Shown piece by piece: positions 1 through 6,660 of a stretch of 64,000 nucleotides of DNA. Under the pieces are notes generated by a model, which was not told the origin of the DNA, did no database searches, and saw only the letters and a program-made list of their open reading frames with translations. Position numbers and translations under genes: made by a program. Source of the DNA: CAZMGV01 sp964565925 (GTDB taxonomy: Bacteria; JAGRBM01; JAHCIT01); NCBI GenBank assembly GCA_964565925.1, contig CAZMGV010000001.1, positions 62,001-126,000 of the forward strand, written 5' to 3'. Numbering within the stretch: the first letter of the stretch is position 1; each line of letters opens with the position of its first letter.

Positions 1-660
1 ATGGGCTGCGTGCCTCCGAAGCCGGGCTTCCTCGAAGCCCTGCGCCAGCTCACCCGCAAATACGGCGCCCTGCTGGTGTTCGACGAGGTGATGACCGGTT
101 TCCGCGTGTCGGCCGGAGGCGCGCAGGAACTCTACGGCATCAAGCCCGACCTCACGACTCTCGGGAAAATCGCAGGCGGCGGAATGCCGCTGGGCGTCTA
201 CGGCGGCCGCCGCGATATCATGGCGAAAATCGCCCCGACCGGGCCCGTCTACCAGGCGGGCACCCTGTCCGGGAACCCGATGGCGGTCGCCGCCGGACTG
301 GCGACGCTCAAGCAGCTGAAGCCGGCCCTCTACAAACGGATCGATAACTACGGTAACCGGCTCGAGCACGGCCTGAGCGAAATCGTCCGCAATAAAAACC
401 TCAAGGCGGTCGTCAACCGGGTCGGGTCCATGTTCACGCTGTTCCTCGGCGTGGACCAGGTGACCGATTTCGAGTCCGCCGCCCTGAACGACCGGAACCT
501 ATTCAAGCAGTTCTTCCACGGCATGCTCGACGAAGGGATATACCTGCCGCCCAGTCCCTTTGAAGCGGCCTTTATTTCCGTCGCCCACGGCGGCCGCGAA
601 CTCCAGCGGACGTTGAAGGCCGCAGAGAAAGTTCTGGGCCAGATTTCCGAAGCTAAGTAG
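1..660 (+). CDS. hemL: Glutamate-1-semialdehyde 2,1-aminomutase, C-terminal part
   Basis: PLP-dependent enzyme that converts glutamate-1-semialdehyde to 5-aminolevulinate, the first dedicated precursor of tetrapyrroles in the C5 pathway; cytoplasmic. The 219 residues visible carry the family's second half: the PPKPGFLEALR segment, the LLVFDEVMTGFR aspartate motif that contacts the PLP ring nitrogen, and TTLGKIAGGGMPLG, which contains the Schiff-base lysine, followed by QAGTLSGNPMAVAAGL. The full enzyme is about 425-430 residues, so roughly half lies to the left of the window. The ATG at base 1 is an internal methionine (GNMG in relatives), not the start. It is separated from atpZ by 88 bases that hold a plausible promoter. 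Confidence 0.95.
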   Translation: MGCVPPKPGFLEALRQLTRKYGALLVFDEVMTGFRVSAGGAQELYGIKPDLTTLGKIAGGGMPLGVYGGRRDIMAKIAPTGPVYQAGTLSGNPMAVAAGLATLKQLKPALYKRIDNYGNRLEHGLSEIVRNKNLKAVVNRVGSMFTLFLGVDQVTDFESAALNDRNLFKQFFHGMLDEGIYLPPSPFEAAFISVAHGGRELQRTLKAAEKVLGQISEAK

Positions 661-686
661 CTGTTATTATTTAGGTTTTAGAAACG

Positions 687-714
687 TTGCAAATACTCCC
701 GCCTTCGCTATGAT
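687..714 (+). promoter_or_regulatory. Candidate sigma-70 promoter of the atp cluster
   Basis: TTGCAA (687-692) and TATGAT (709-714) are spaced by 16 bases; the -10 box matches 5 of 6 consensus bases and the -35 box 4 of 6. It lies between the hemL stop and the GTG start of atpZ, where a promoter for the F0 genes would be expected. Seen by eye only. Confidence 0.45.
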
Positions 715-748
715 CCCGCCCGCTCGACGGACGGGGTAAGATCCAATC

Positions 749-1081
749 GTGGATCCAGAACCGTCCAAACCAGATGACCGGCCCGGTAATCAGTCCGGCA
801 GCCGACCCGAAGGAAGCTCAGCCCACTGGACTGTGGAACTGGGCGCTCTCTCAGGTGTCGGAATGACCATCGGGATTGCGACTACCCTCGGGCTTTTCGC
901 CGGTCAGTGGGCCGACCGGAAATGGGGTTTAACCCCGTATTTCACGGTAACCGGGGCCTTTCTCGGATTTGGAGCGGGGATCGTCAATCTTGTCAGAGCC
1001 TATGAATTCTTCAGCGCCCAGTTCGACCGCCGTCCCCGTTCCGGCAGCGGATCCGCTGGCGAACGCCCGCCGGATCCGTAA
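749..1081 (+). CDS. atpZ: AtpZ/AtpI-type ATP synthase accessory membrane protein
   Basis: Small membrane protein (110 residues) at the head of the F0 genes. A hydrophilic Pro/Ser-rich N-terminus of about 28 residues is followed by two hydrophobic helices (about 30-54 and 63-86); the second begins after a short WGLTPYF turn, as in the AtpZ family of putative F0F1 ATPase subunits. AtpZ and AtpI are reported to aid c-ring assembly or divalent-cation supply, but their exact role is unsettled. The start is GTG. The C-terminus overlaps the next gene by about 80 bases, so the two are probably translationally coupled. Family assignment rests on size, topology and position. Confidence 0.75.
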   Translation: MDPEPSKPDDRPGNQSGSRPEGSSAHWTVELGALSGVGMTIGIATTLGLFAGQWADRKWGLTPYFTVTGAFLGFGAGIVNLVRAYEFFSAQFDRRPRSGSGSAGERPPDP

Positions 1082-1433
1082 GCTCACCCTGCTGCTGGGG
1101 GCCTTCGCTGCCTCGGCACTGCTCATCGTCAGCCGGTCCCCGGAACTGACCTTAAGCTTCGTGGCCGGGACGGCTCTGGTTTATCTGAACCTGTGGACTA
1201 TCGAATTCATCGTTGAACGGTATTTCCGTCCCGGGGCAAACAAGTCCAAGGCGGGCGGCCTGCTCATCCTGAAACTGTCCGCCATGGTATTGATTCTATA
1301 TGCGGTCGTCCGTTATGTGCCCGTCCACCTGCTTGCCTTTATGGGCGGGTTTATGGTCTTCATGTTGGCGTCCCTGTGGGAGGGGCTCGCGGGGCGAACC
1401 AAGCCGGCCGCGAACCCGGAGGAAACGAAGTGA
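1002..1433 (+). CDS. atpI: ATP synthase subunit I (AtpI-like)
   Basis: Predicted four-helix inner-membrane protein of 143 residues, matching ATP synthase protein I, a non-stoichiometric assembly factor for the c-ring. Hydrophobic segments lie near residues 27-45, 50-67, 83-102 and 105-120 of this start. I chose ATG 1002; an upstream in-frame TTG at 969 would add 11 residues, and neither has a strong ribosome-binding site. It overlaps atpZ in another frame and its TGA stop overlaps the GTG start of atpB (GTGA), so atpZ-atpI-atpB form a coupled unit. Confidence 0.75.
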   Translation: MNSSAPSSTAVPVPAADPLANARRIRKLTLLLGAFAASALLIVSRSPELTLSFVAGTALVYLNLWTIEFIVERYFRPGANKSKAGGLLILKLSAMVLILYAVVRYVPVHLLAFMGGFMVFMLASLWEGLAGRTKPAANPEETK

Positions 1434-2257
1434 ACCTGATCCCCCTGCACCAGATCGTGACCGCATCCGGCGGACACTCCGGCGGCCATGCCACCTGGTT
1501 CAACCTGCTGCTCGATGAGCACACCGCTCACAACTACAACAACGTGCTGATGGGGCTGGTGGTCCTGACGATCATCGTGCTCGTAAGTATCGTCGTGAAG
1601 GCCGGCTCCGCCGGCAGCCAGAACGTACCCCCCGCGAAGACGACCTTCCTCAACTTCTGGGAGATGTTCGTCGAGGGCCTGTTCAATATCGTCTCGTCCG
1701 TGCTCGGCGACGGGGAAGCCCGCCGGCAGTTCTGGTTCTTCGGCTCGATCTTCCTCTATCTGTTCTTCTCGAACGCGCTGGGCCTGATCCCCGGCTTCCT
1801 GCCGTCCACCGACAACCTGTTCACGAACTTCCCGGTCGCCCTGTCCGTGTTCGTTTACTACAACTACCAGGGCATCAAGTCCCACGGCGTGAAGAACTAC
1901 CTGGCGCATTTCTGGGGTCCGCTGTGGTGGCTGGGACCGCTCCTCTTCGTGATCGAAATCGTCTCGCACTCGGTGCGCCCGGTGTCGCTGTCGCTGCGTC
2001 TCTACGCGAACATCTTCGGCGACCACAAGGTGCTCGGCGCGTTCCAGCAGATCTACGCCTACGTGCTGCCGGTCCCGCTGATGGCCTTCGGACTGTTCGT
2101 ATCGCTGCTGCAGGCGTACGTCTTTACGTATCTCTCGATGATCTACGTGGCGCTGGCGACCGAGCATGAAGGCGGCCACGACGAGAACGGACATGGGCAC
2201 GATGCTCACGGCCACAACGAGAAGGAACACGGCGGCGCCCACGCGCACGCCCACTGA
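1430..2257 (+). CDS. atpB: F0F1 ATP synthase subunit a, with His-rich C-terminal tail
   Basis: Subunit a forms the ion half-channels beside the c-ring in the membrane. The conserved helix SLRLYANIFGDHKVL contains the essential arginine (Arg190 here, equivalent to E. coli Arg210). The start is GTG 1430: it overlaps the atpI stop and has GGAGG about 7 bases upstream; an earlier in-frame GTG at 1376 lies inside atpI and lacks such a site. The protein is 275 residues, with five or six hydrophobic segments. Its last 31 residues hold ten histidines in an acidic, Gly-rich context, an unusual metal-binding-like tail. The F1 genes do not follow; atpE comes next. Confidence 0.93.
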   Translation: MNLIPLHQIVTASGGHSGGHATWFNLLLDEHTAHNYNNVLMGLVVLTIIVLVSIVVKAGSAGSQNVPPAKTTFLNFWEMFVEGLFNIVSSVLGDGEARRQFWFFGSIFLYLFFSNALGLIPGFLPSTDNLFTNFPVALSVFVYYNYQGIKSHGVKNYLAHFWGPLWWLGPLLFVIEIVSHSVRPVSLSLRLYANIFGDHKVLGAFQQIYAYVLPVPLMAFGLFVSLLQAYVFTYLSMIYVALATEHEGGHDENGHGHDAHGHNEKEHGGAHAHAH

Positions 2258-2382
2258 ACAGGAATAAAAGAGTCTATCTCCGGGACCGGAACGGGCGGAA
2301 CCCATACGGGTGACCCCCGGCGGACCGGAGGCTAAGGCAGGCCCCTAAAACCCAAGAAAACGAACCTGGAGGTTCATACACA

Positions 2383-2715
2383 ATGTCGAAGTTCAACCGT
2401 TTCGCTTCTTTCGCACTCGCACTCGTTATTCTCGCTCCGGCGATGGCTCTTGCCGAAGGCACGGGCGCCACGGCCAGCGGCTGGGGTAACGAAGGCCTGA
2501 TCGCCATCGCGACCGCGCTCACGATGGGCGCCGGTGCCGCGTTCGGCACGCTCAGCCAGTCGCGCGCCGCCACGGCCGCCCTGGAAGGCATCGCCCGCAA
2601 CCCGTCTGCCGCCGGCGACATCCGCGGCACGATGATTCTCGGCCTCGCGCTGATCGAGTCCCTGGTGCTGTTCGCGTTCGTTATCGCGTTCCTGCTCCAG
2701 AACAAGATCGGGTAA
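2383..2715 (+). CDS. atpE: F0F1 ATP synthase subunit c, with signal-like N-terminus
   Basis: The c-ring proteolipid that carries ions through F0. The mature part is a two-helix hairpin (about residues 36-62 and 80-105) with the conserved loop ARNP. The ion-binding carboxylate is Glu92, followed by Ser93, and Gln59 sits on helix 1 at the position of the sodium-ligand glutamine of Ilyobacter subunit c. Unusually long (110 residues): the first 24 residues look like a cleavable signal peptide ending ALA, a pattern known in some bacterial c subunits. GGAGG about 8 bases upstream supports the ATG. A strong terminator follows, so the cluster ends here without atpF/H/A/G/D/C. Confidence 0.93.
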   Translation: MSKFNRFASFALALVILAPAMALAEGTGATASGWGNEGLIAIATALTMGAGAAFGTLSQSRAATAALEGIARNPSAAGDIRGTMILGLALIESLVLFAFVIAFLLQNKIG

Positions 2716-2780
2716 TCGGCGAAGGCCACGGGAAATTCCGGCCGGAACCGAATGGGACTGAACCGGAAGATCTCTAAAGG

Positions 2781-2825
2781 AGCGGCTGCCCTGCTTATTG
2801 CCGGGGCAGCCGCTTCCTGTTTTTC
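2781..2825 (+). terminator. Rho-independent terminator after atpE
   Basis: An 11-bp perfect inverted repeat (2781-2791 with 2804-2814, AGCGGCTGCCC / GGGCAGCCGCT) with a 12-base loop is followed by TTCCTGTTTTT. It ends the atp transcript and lies inside what would be an N-terminal extension of tpx, which argues that tpx starts later. Confidence 0.85.
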
Positions 2826-2883
2826 GGAAGGGCGTGCTAGCAACGCCGTCTGCACGCAATCATCACCCAAGGAGCAACCCATC

Positions 2884-3402
2884 ATGACCCAAGAACGCGC
2901 CGGAGCGATCACCGCCCGCGGTAACCCCCTCACCCTCATCGGCCCCGCACTGAACGCCGGCGACAAGGCCCCCGCCTTTGCGCTGACCGGCCAGGACATG
3001 AAGCCCGTCACCCTCGGCGACAGCGCCGGCAAGGTGCGGCTGATCTCGGTCGTTCCGTCGCTCGACACGCCGGTCTGCGACACCCAGACCCGCAAGTTCA
3101 ACGAGAAGGCCGCTTCGCTGCCGGGCGTCGAGATCCTCACGGTCAGCATGGATCTTCCGATGGCTCAGAAGCGCTGGTGCGGCGCTGCCGGTATCGACAA
3201 GGTGAAGACAGCCTCCGACTACAAGGAACACAACTTCGGCAAGGACTGGGGCGTCCGCATCAAGGAGACCGGGCTGCTGGCCCGGTCGATCTTCGTGGTC
3301 GGCAAGGACGACAAGATTTCCTACGTCGAACTGGTGAAGGAACTCACCCAGGAACCCAACTACGACGCCGCTCTGGAAGCCGCCAAGAAGGCCGCCAACT
3401 GA
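2884..3402 (+). CDS. tpx: Thiol peroxidase (atypical 2-Cys peroxiredoxin)
   Basis: Tpx reduces hydrogen and alkyl hydroperoxides with electrons from thioredoxin. The 172-residue protein has the usual length. The peroxidatic cysteine is Cys65 in PSLDTPVCDTQTRKFN and the resolving cysteine is Cys99 in QKRWCGAAG, the Tpx arrangement. The ATG at 2884 is preceded at 9 bases by AAGGAG; the frame is open upstream to 2752, but that stretch runs through the atpE terminator and is not plausible protein. A terminator follows the stop. It stands alone between the F0 genes and the sigma-54 regulator. Confidence 0.95.
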   Translation: MTQERAGAITARGNPLTLIGPALNAGDKAPAFALTGQDMKPVTLGDSAGKVRLISVVPSLDTPVCDTQTRKFNEKAASLPGVEILTVSMDLPMAQKRWCGAAGIDKVKTASDYKEHNFGKDWGVRIKETGLLARSIFVVGKDDKISYVELVKELTQEPNYDAALEAAKKAAN

Positions 3403-3430
3403 CGATTTCGCAGAGGTATTCCGCCAGAGA

Positions 3431-3456
3431 AGCCCGGCCCCGGCCGGGCTTTTTTG
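3431..3456 (+). terminator. Rho-independent terminator after tpx
   Basis: GCCCGGCC (3432-3439) pairs with GGCCGGGC (3442-3449) and is followed by six T residues. Textbook intrinsic terminator 30 bases after the tpx stop. Confidence 0.9.
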
Positions 3457-3485
3457 TCTGTGAAATTAAGTACTTGGGCTTGAGC

Positions 3486-3511
3486 CGAGTGTCCGGTAAA
3501 CTGGACACTCG
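3486..3511. promoter_or_regulatory. Palindromic operator in front of the sigma-54 activator
   Basis: Perfect inverted repeat with 9-base arms, CGAGTGTCC and GGACACTCG, around an 8-base spacer; its last base touches the ATG of the activator gene. The same TGTCC-N8-GGACA design recurs at 6480-6505, between this gene and its likely target. Its position over the translation start suggests autoregulation, probably repression. The binding protein is inferred to be the adjacent Fis-type regulator. Confidence 0.65.
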
Positions 3512-6409
3512 ATGACCGAACCGAAAACCGATACCGGGTGGCTCAGCGCCATCGAGGAAGCGGCCGACCGCGGCGACTACGCCGGTGCTCTGACGCGACT
3601 GGATTCGGTCCGCGCCGACGCCGGCGGCACGGCGGAATTCCTGTACTGGTCCGGATACTGCCAGTTGCATCTGGGACGCTACGACCTGTCCCGCGAAGCG
3701 CTGGTCGCCGCCCGCAAGGCGGATACAACCAACACCAACCGGTTCCGGATTACCATCGCGCTCGCCAACCTGATGTTGCGCACCGGAAAGTACCGGGACG
3801 CGTCGGGACTGCTGGAAGAGCTGCTTGGCGCCGGAGAGCACTCCGACGCTGATACCGTCGTGCTCAACTATTCGCTCGGCCAGGCCTATTTCTATCTGGG
3901 ACTTTTCGGCCAGGCGATCCCCGCCTTCGACCGTGCGCTCGCGATCTATGAAAAACTCGGCAACCGGCGCGGCATCGTGAATACGCTGCAGTCGATGGCG
4001 GCGTCGCACCAGCTGATGCACGAGCCGCAGTCGGCCATCGAGGCATACCTGAAAGCCTACCGGCTGGCGGAGGAGTCCGGCGAAAAACTCTCGCTGGGTC
4101 TCATCTACCTGAACCTCGGGTCGCTGTACCAGGACCGCGCCTTCTACTCCAACGCCGAGACGCACTACGAGCAGGCACTCTCCATCATGACCGAGCTCGG
4201 CCGGACCAACTACCGGGCGGCATTGCTCAGTAACCTGGGCAACCTGCACGTCATCATCCGGCAGTTCGATCAGGCCCGCGACTTTTTCGCTGAAGCGGAG
4301 CCGCTCGTGCAGCCGCAGGAGATGAGCCTGTACCGGGCGCATCTGGCCATGTACCGCTCGGAACTGTTCCGCGAGACCGGCGATCTGGAAAGCGCCCGCC
4401 GGGAACTGGACCAGGCGGAGCAGATTTTCCAGGGCTTCAAGAACACCAACGACTCCATGCTGCTGTTCGGCGCCCGGACGACGCTGGCGCTCAGGATGTA
4501 CGACATCCCGCTCGCCCGCGAGGAGTTCGCCCGGTTCAAGTCGATCGCCGAGGGGCTTAAGACGCCTTCAGCACAGCACCAGACGGCGCTGCTCGAAGCG
4601 CGGATCGAACTCGCGGCCGGTGCCGGCGGAAAAGTCCCCAGGCGCCTGCTCAATCTGCTCGCCCAGGCATCCACGTTCTACCGGAAAGCCGGATACCTGG
4701 CATTGCTCTGGGAGGCCGAGACCATCTCCGGCAAGATCGCCCTGGAGCGCGGCGACGCGGCCCTCGCCCGGGAAAAGTTCATGCGCGCCTACGACGTGCA
4801 CGAAGAGATCCGGGGCAATATCCACGCCGACGACCGCGACGTTTACGAACAGCGCCCCGACTTCGTCGAGTTCGAGAAGGACTGCCGCAAGCTTTCGCTC
4901 GACAAGTCGAGCTTCGTTCTGCTCAAGATTCTCGCCTTCAACAAACGGCTGAACGTCGGCCTGGACGACATCGATACCGAAGGGTTCCTCCACTCGATTC
5001 TGGAAGAGGCCATGAACCTGTCGCAGTCGGACGAAGGGTATCTCTTCATCGGCGACGAGGTCCGCGCCGCCAGTTCCTCCGAAACCGGGCGCCTCAAGAC
5101 CGAAGGCCTGGAGATTCCGAACCGCGACCGGGTGTGGCCGCTGCTTGAGAAAGTGAAAGCGACCGGCGAGGCCGAGATGTCGGTGGAGAGCGTGCTTCCC
5201 GGGGATCTCGCCGAGTCCATGCGCGAACTGGAAGTGATTTCCACGATGGTCGTGCCCATCCGCGCACTCGGCCGGGTGCTGGGGCTGCTCTATCTGCACA
5301 AGCGGCATTCGCGCGGCGCGTTCAGTGCTGAAAACCTCTTTCTGATCGAAGCCTTCTGCGATCAGGCTGGACTGGCGTTGTCCAATTCGGACCGCATCCG
5401 CCGCGTGAAGGAGCACGAAGCCCAGCTCTCCACCGAACTCAGCTATCTCAAGAACCAGATGGATGCCGAGTACGCGATGGTCGGGACGGCGTCCCCTAAG
5501 TTCAAGGAGAGCATGCGGCTCGTGAACGCCGCCTCGCACGGAACAGGCGCGGTACTTCTGCGCGGCGAAACCGGCAGCGGCAAAGAGGTGCTCGCCCGTG
5601 AAATCCACCGCCTGTCGCCAAGGGCCGGCGGGCCGTTCGTCAGGATCAACGTCCCCGCCATCCCGGCGACGCTGCTGGAATCGGAACTGTTCGGTTACGA
5701 GACCGGCGCGTTCACCGGAGCCGAGCGCCAGAAGAAGGGGCTGTTCGAGATCGCCTCGGGCGGGACCATTCTTCTGGATGAAATCGGCGACCTGCCGCTA
5801 CCCGGGCAGGTGAAACTGCTCCGCGTGCTGGAGACCAAGGTCATCACGCGGCTCGGCGGAACGCGGGAAATCCCCGTCGACGTCCGGGTCATCGCCGCCA
5901 CCAACCGCGATCTCGAAAAGCTCATGGCGGCGGGAGAGTTCCGCGAAGACCTTTTTTACCGGCTCAATGTATTTACGATTTTCATCCCGCCACTGCGGGA
6001 ACGCCGCGAGGACATTCTTCCGATCGCCACGCATTTTCTCGGACAGCTGGCGGCGTCGCTGGGCCGCGAGGCCGGCGGATTTTCCGAAAACGCCCGCTCC
6101 GCCCTGCTCAACTACGCCTGGCCGGGCAATCTGCGCGAACTGAAGAACGTGATTCACCGGGCTCTGCTGCTCGAAGAGGGATCCGTTCTGGAACTGGCCG
6201 GGTTTGCTCCGGAGCCGGCTCCGGCACCTGCGGCGCAACTGACATCCCGTTATCATTCCCGGATTGAAAATATCCGCGCCGAGTCGGTCCGCGAAGCGCT
6301 GACCGTGACCGGTGGAAACCGGAAGGCCGCGGCCAAGCTACTCGGCCTCAGCCGGTCCCGGTTCTATGAAATTCTCAAAGAAATCGATGCGGGCGGCTCG
6401 GCGAACTAA
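3512..6409 (+). CDS. Sigma-54-dependent activator: TPR - GAF - AAA+ - Fis HTH
   Basis: Bacterial enhancer-binding protein of 965 residues that would remodel sigma-54 RNA polymerase by ATP hydrolysis. Residues 1-440 are helical tetratricopeptide-like repeats, about 467-630 form a GAF sensor domain, and about 653-893 the AAA+ domain with Walker A GETGSGKE (near 686), the GAFTGA sigma-54 contact loop (near 732), Walker B GGTILLDEIGD, the REDLFYRLN segment with the arginine finger and WPGNLREL. The C-terminus ends in a Fis-type helix-turn-helix, NRKAAAKLLGLSRSRFYEIL. There is no receiver domain, so the signal is probably a small ligand or a protein partner bound by GAF or TPR. Palindromes and a -24/-12 promoter nearby point to the next gene as target. 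TPR-GAF activators of this kind are frequent in deltaproteobacteria. Confidence 0.95.
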   Translation: MTEPKTDTGWLSAIEEAADRGDYAGALTRLDSVRADAGGTAEFLYWSGYCQLHLGRYDLSREALVAARKADTTNTNRFRITIALANLMLRTGKYRDASGLLEELLGAGEHSDADTVVLNYSLGQAYFYLGLFGQAIPAFDRALAIYEKLGNRRGIVNTLQSMAASHQLMHEPQSAIEAYLKAYRLAEESGEKLSLGLIYLNLGSLYQDRAFYSNAETHYEQALSIMTELGRTNYRAALLSNLGNLHVIIRQFDQARDFFAEAEPLVQPQEMSLYRAHLAMYRSELFRETGDLESARRELDQAEQIFQGFKNTNDSMLLFGARTTLALRMYDIPLAREEFARFKSIAEGLKTPSAQHQTALLEARIELAAGAGGKVPRRLLNLLAQASTFYRKAGYLALLWEAETISGKIALERGDAALAREKFMRAYDVHEEIRGNIHADDRDVYEQRPDFVEFEKDCRKLSLDKSSFVLLKILAFNKRLNVGLDDIDTEGFLHSILEEAMNLSQSDEGYLFIGDEVRAASSSETGRLKTEGLEIPNRDRVWPLLEKVKATGEAEMSVESVLPGDLAESMRELEVISTMVVPIRALGRVLGLLYLHKRHSRGAFSAENLFLIEAFCDQAGLALSNSDRIRRVKEHEAQLSTELSYLKNQMDAEYAMVGTASPKFKESMRLVNAASHGTGAVLLRGETGSGKEVLAREIHRLSPRAGGPFVRINVPAIPATLLESELFGYETGAFTGAERQKKGLFEIASGGTILLDEIGDLPLPGQVKLLRVLETKVITRLGGTREIPVDVRVIAATNRDLEKLMAAGEFREDLFYRLNVFTIFIPPLRERREDILPIATHFLGQLAASLGREAGGFSENARSALLNYAWPGNLRELKNVIHRALLLEEGSVLELAGFAPEPAPAPAAQLTSRYHSRIENIRAESVREALTVTGGNRKAAAKLLGLSRSRFYEILKEIDAGGSAN

Positions 6410-6479
6410 GCCAAAGTTCAGTGCTCGCTCCAAGGTCTGTGACAAAAAACGTCACCTTCGGTTGCGCCTGAGCCCGCTC

Positions 6480-6505
6480 CGAATGTCCGGGATACCGGAC
6501 ATTCG
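6480..6505. promoter_or_regulatory. Palindromic upstream activating site
   Basis: Inverted repeat with 11-base arms (CGAATGTCCGG / CCGGACATTCG) around a 4-base centre. Its core matches the palindrome at 3486-3511. It lies about 110 bases upstream of the -24/-12 promoter, a normal enhancer distance, in the 250-base gap between the activator gene and the large surface protein gene. Confidence 0.7.
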
Positions 6506-6583
6506 GCCATGCCCCTATCGGTTCGCACACAAATTTACAGTTAACCCATTGTAATTACTAAGTATTTATACTGGTTTGCCCTA

Positions 6584-6606
6584 GAGTGTCCGGCACGATT
6601 ATTGCG
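6584..6606 (+). promoter_or_regulatory. Sigma-54 (-24/-12) promoter
   Basis: GGCACG-ATTA-TTGC, with GG at 6592-6593 and GC at 6604-6605 separated by exactly 10 bases, matches the RpoN consensus TGGCACG-N4-TTGCW at all invariant positions. Transcription should start near 6616, about 45 bases before the TTG start at 6661. GAGTGTCCGG (6584-6593), identical to ten bases of the 3486 palindrome, overlaps the -24 box. Confidence 0.8.
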
Positions 6607-6660
6607 TTACCTTGAAAAGATTGTGATCCAAGCCCGATTGGGTATCAGAAAGGCCTGAAA

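Noticed and set aside
2752..2883. 44-residue N-terminal extension of Tpx resembling a signal peptide
   Set aside because: It runs through the atpE terminator stem and lacks a ribosome-binding site, while AAGGAG sits 9 bases before ATG 2884 and the shorter protein has the family length.
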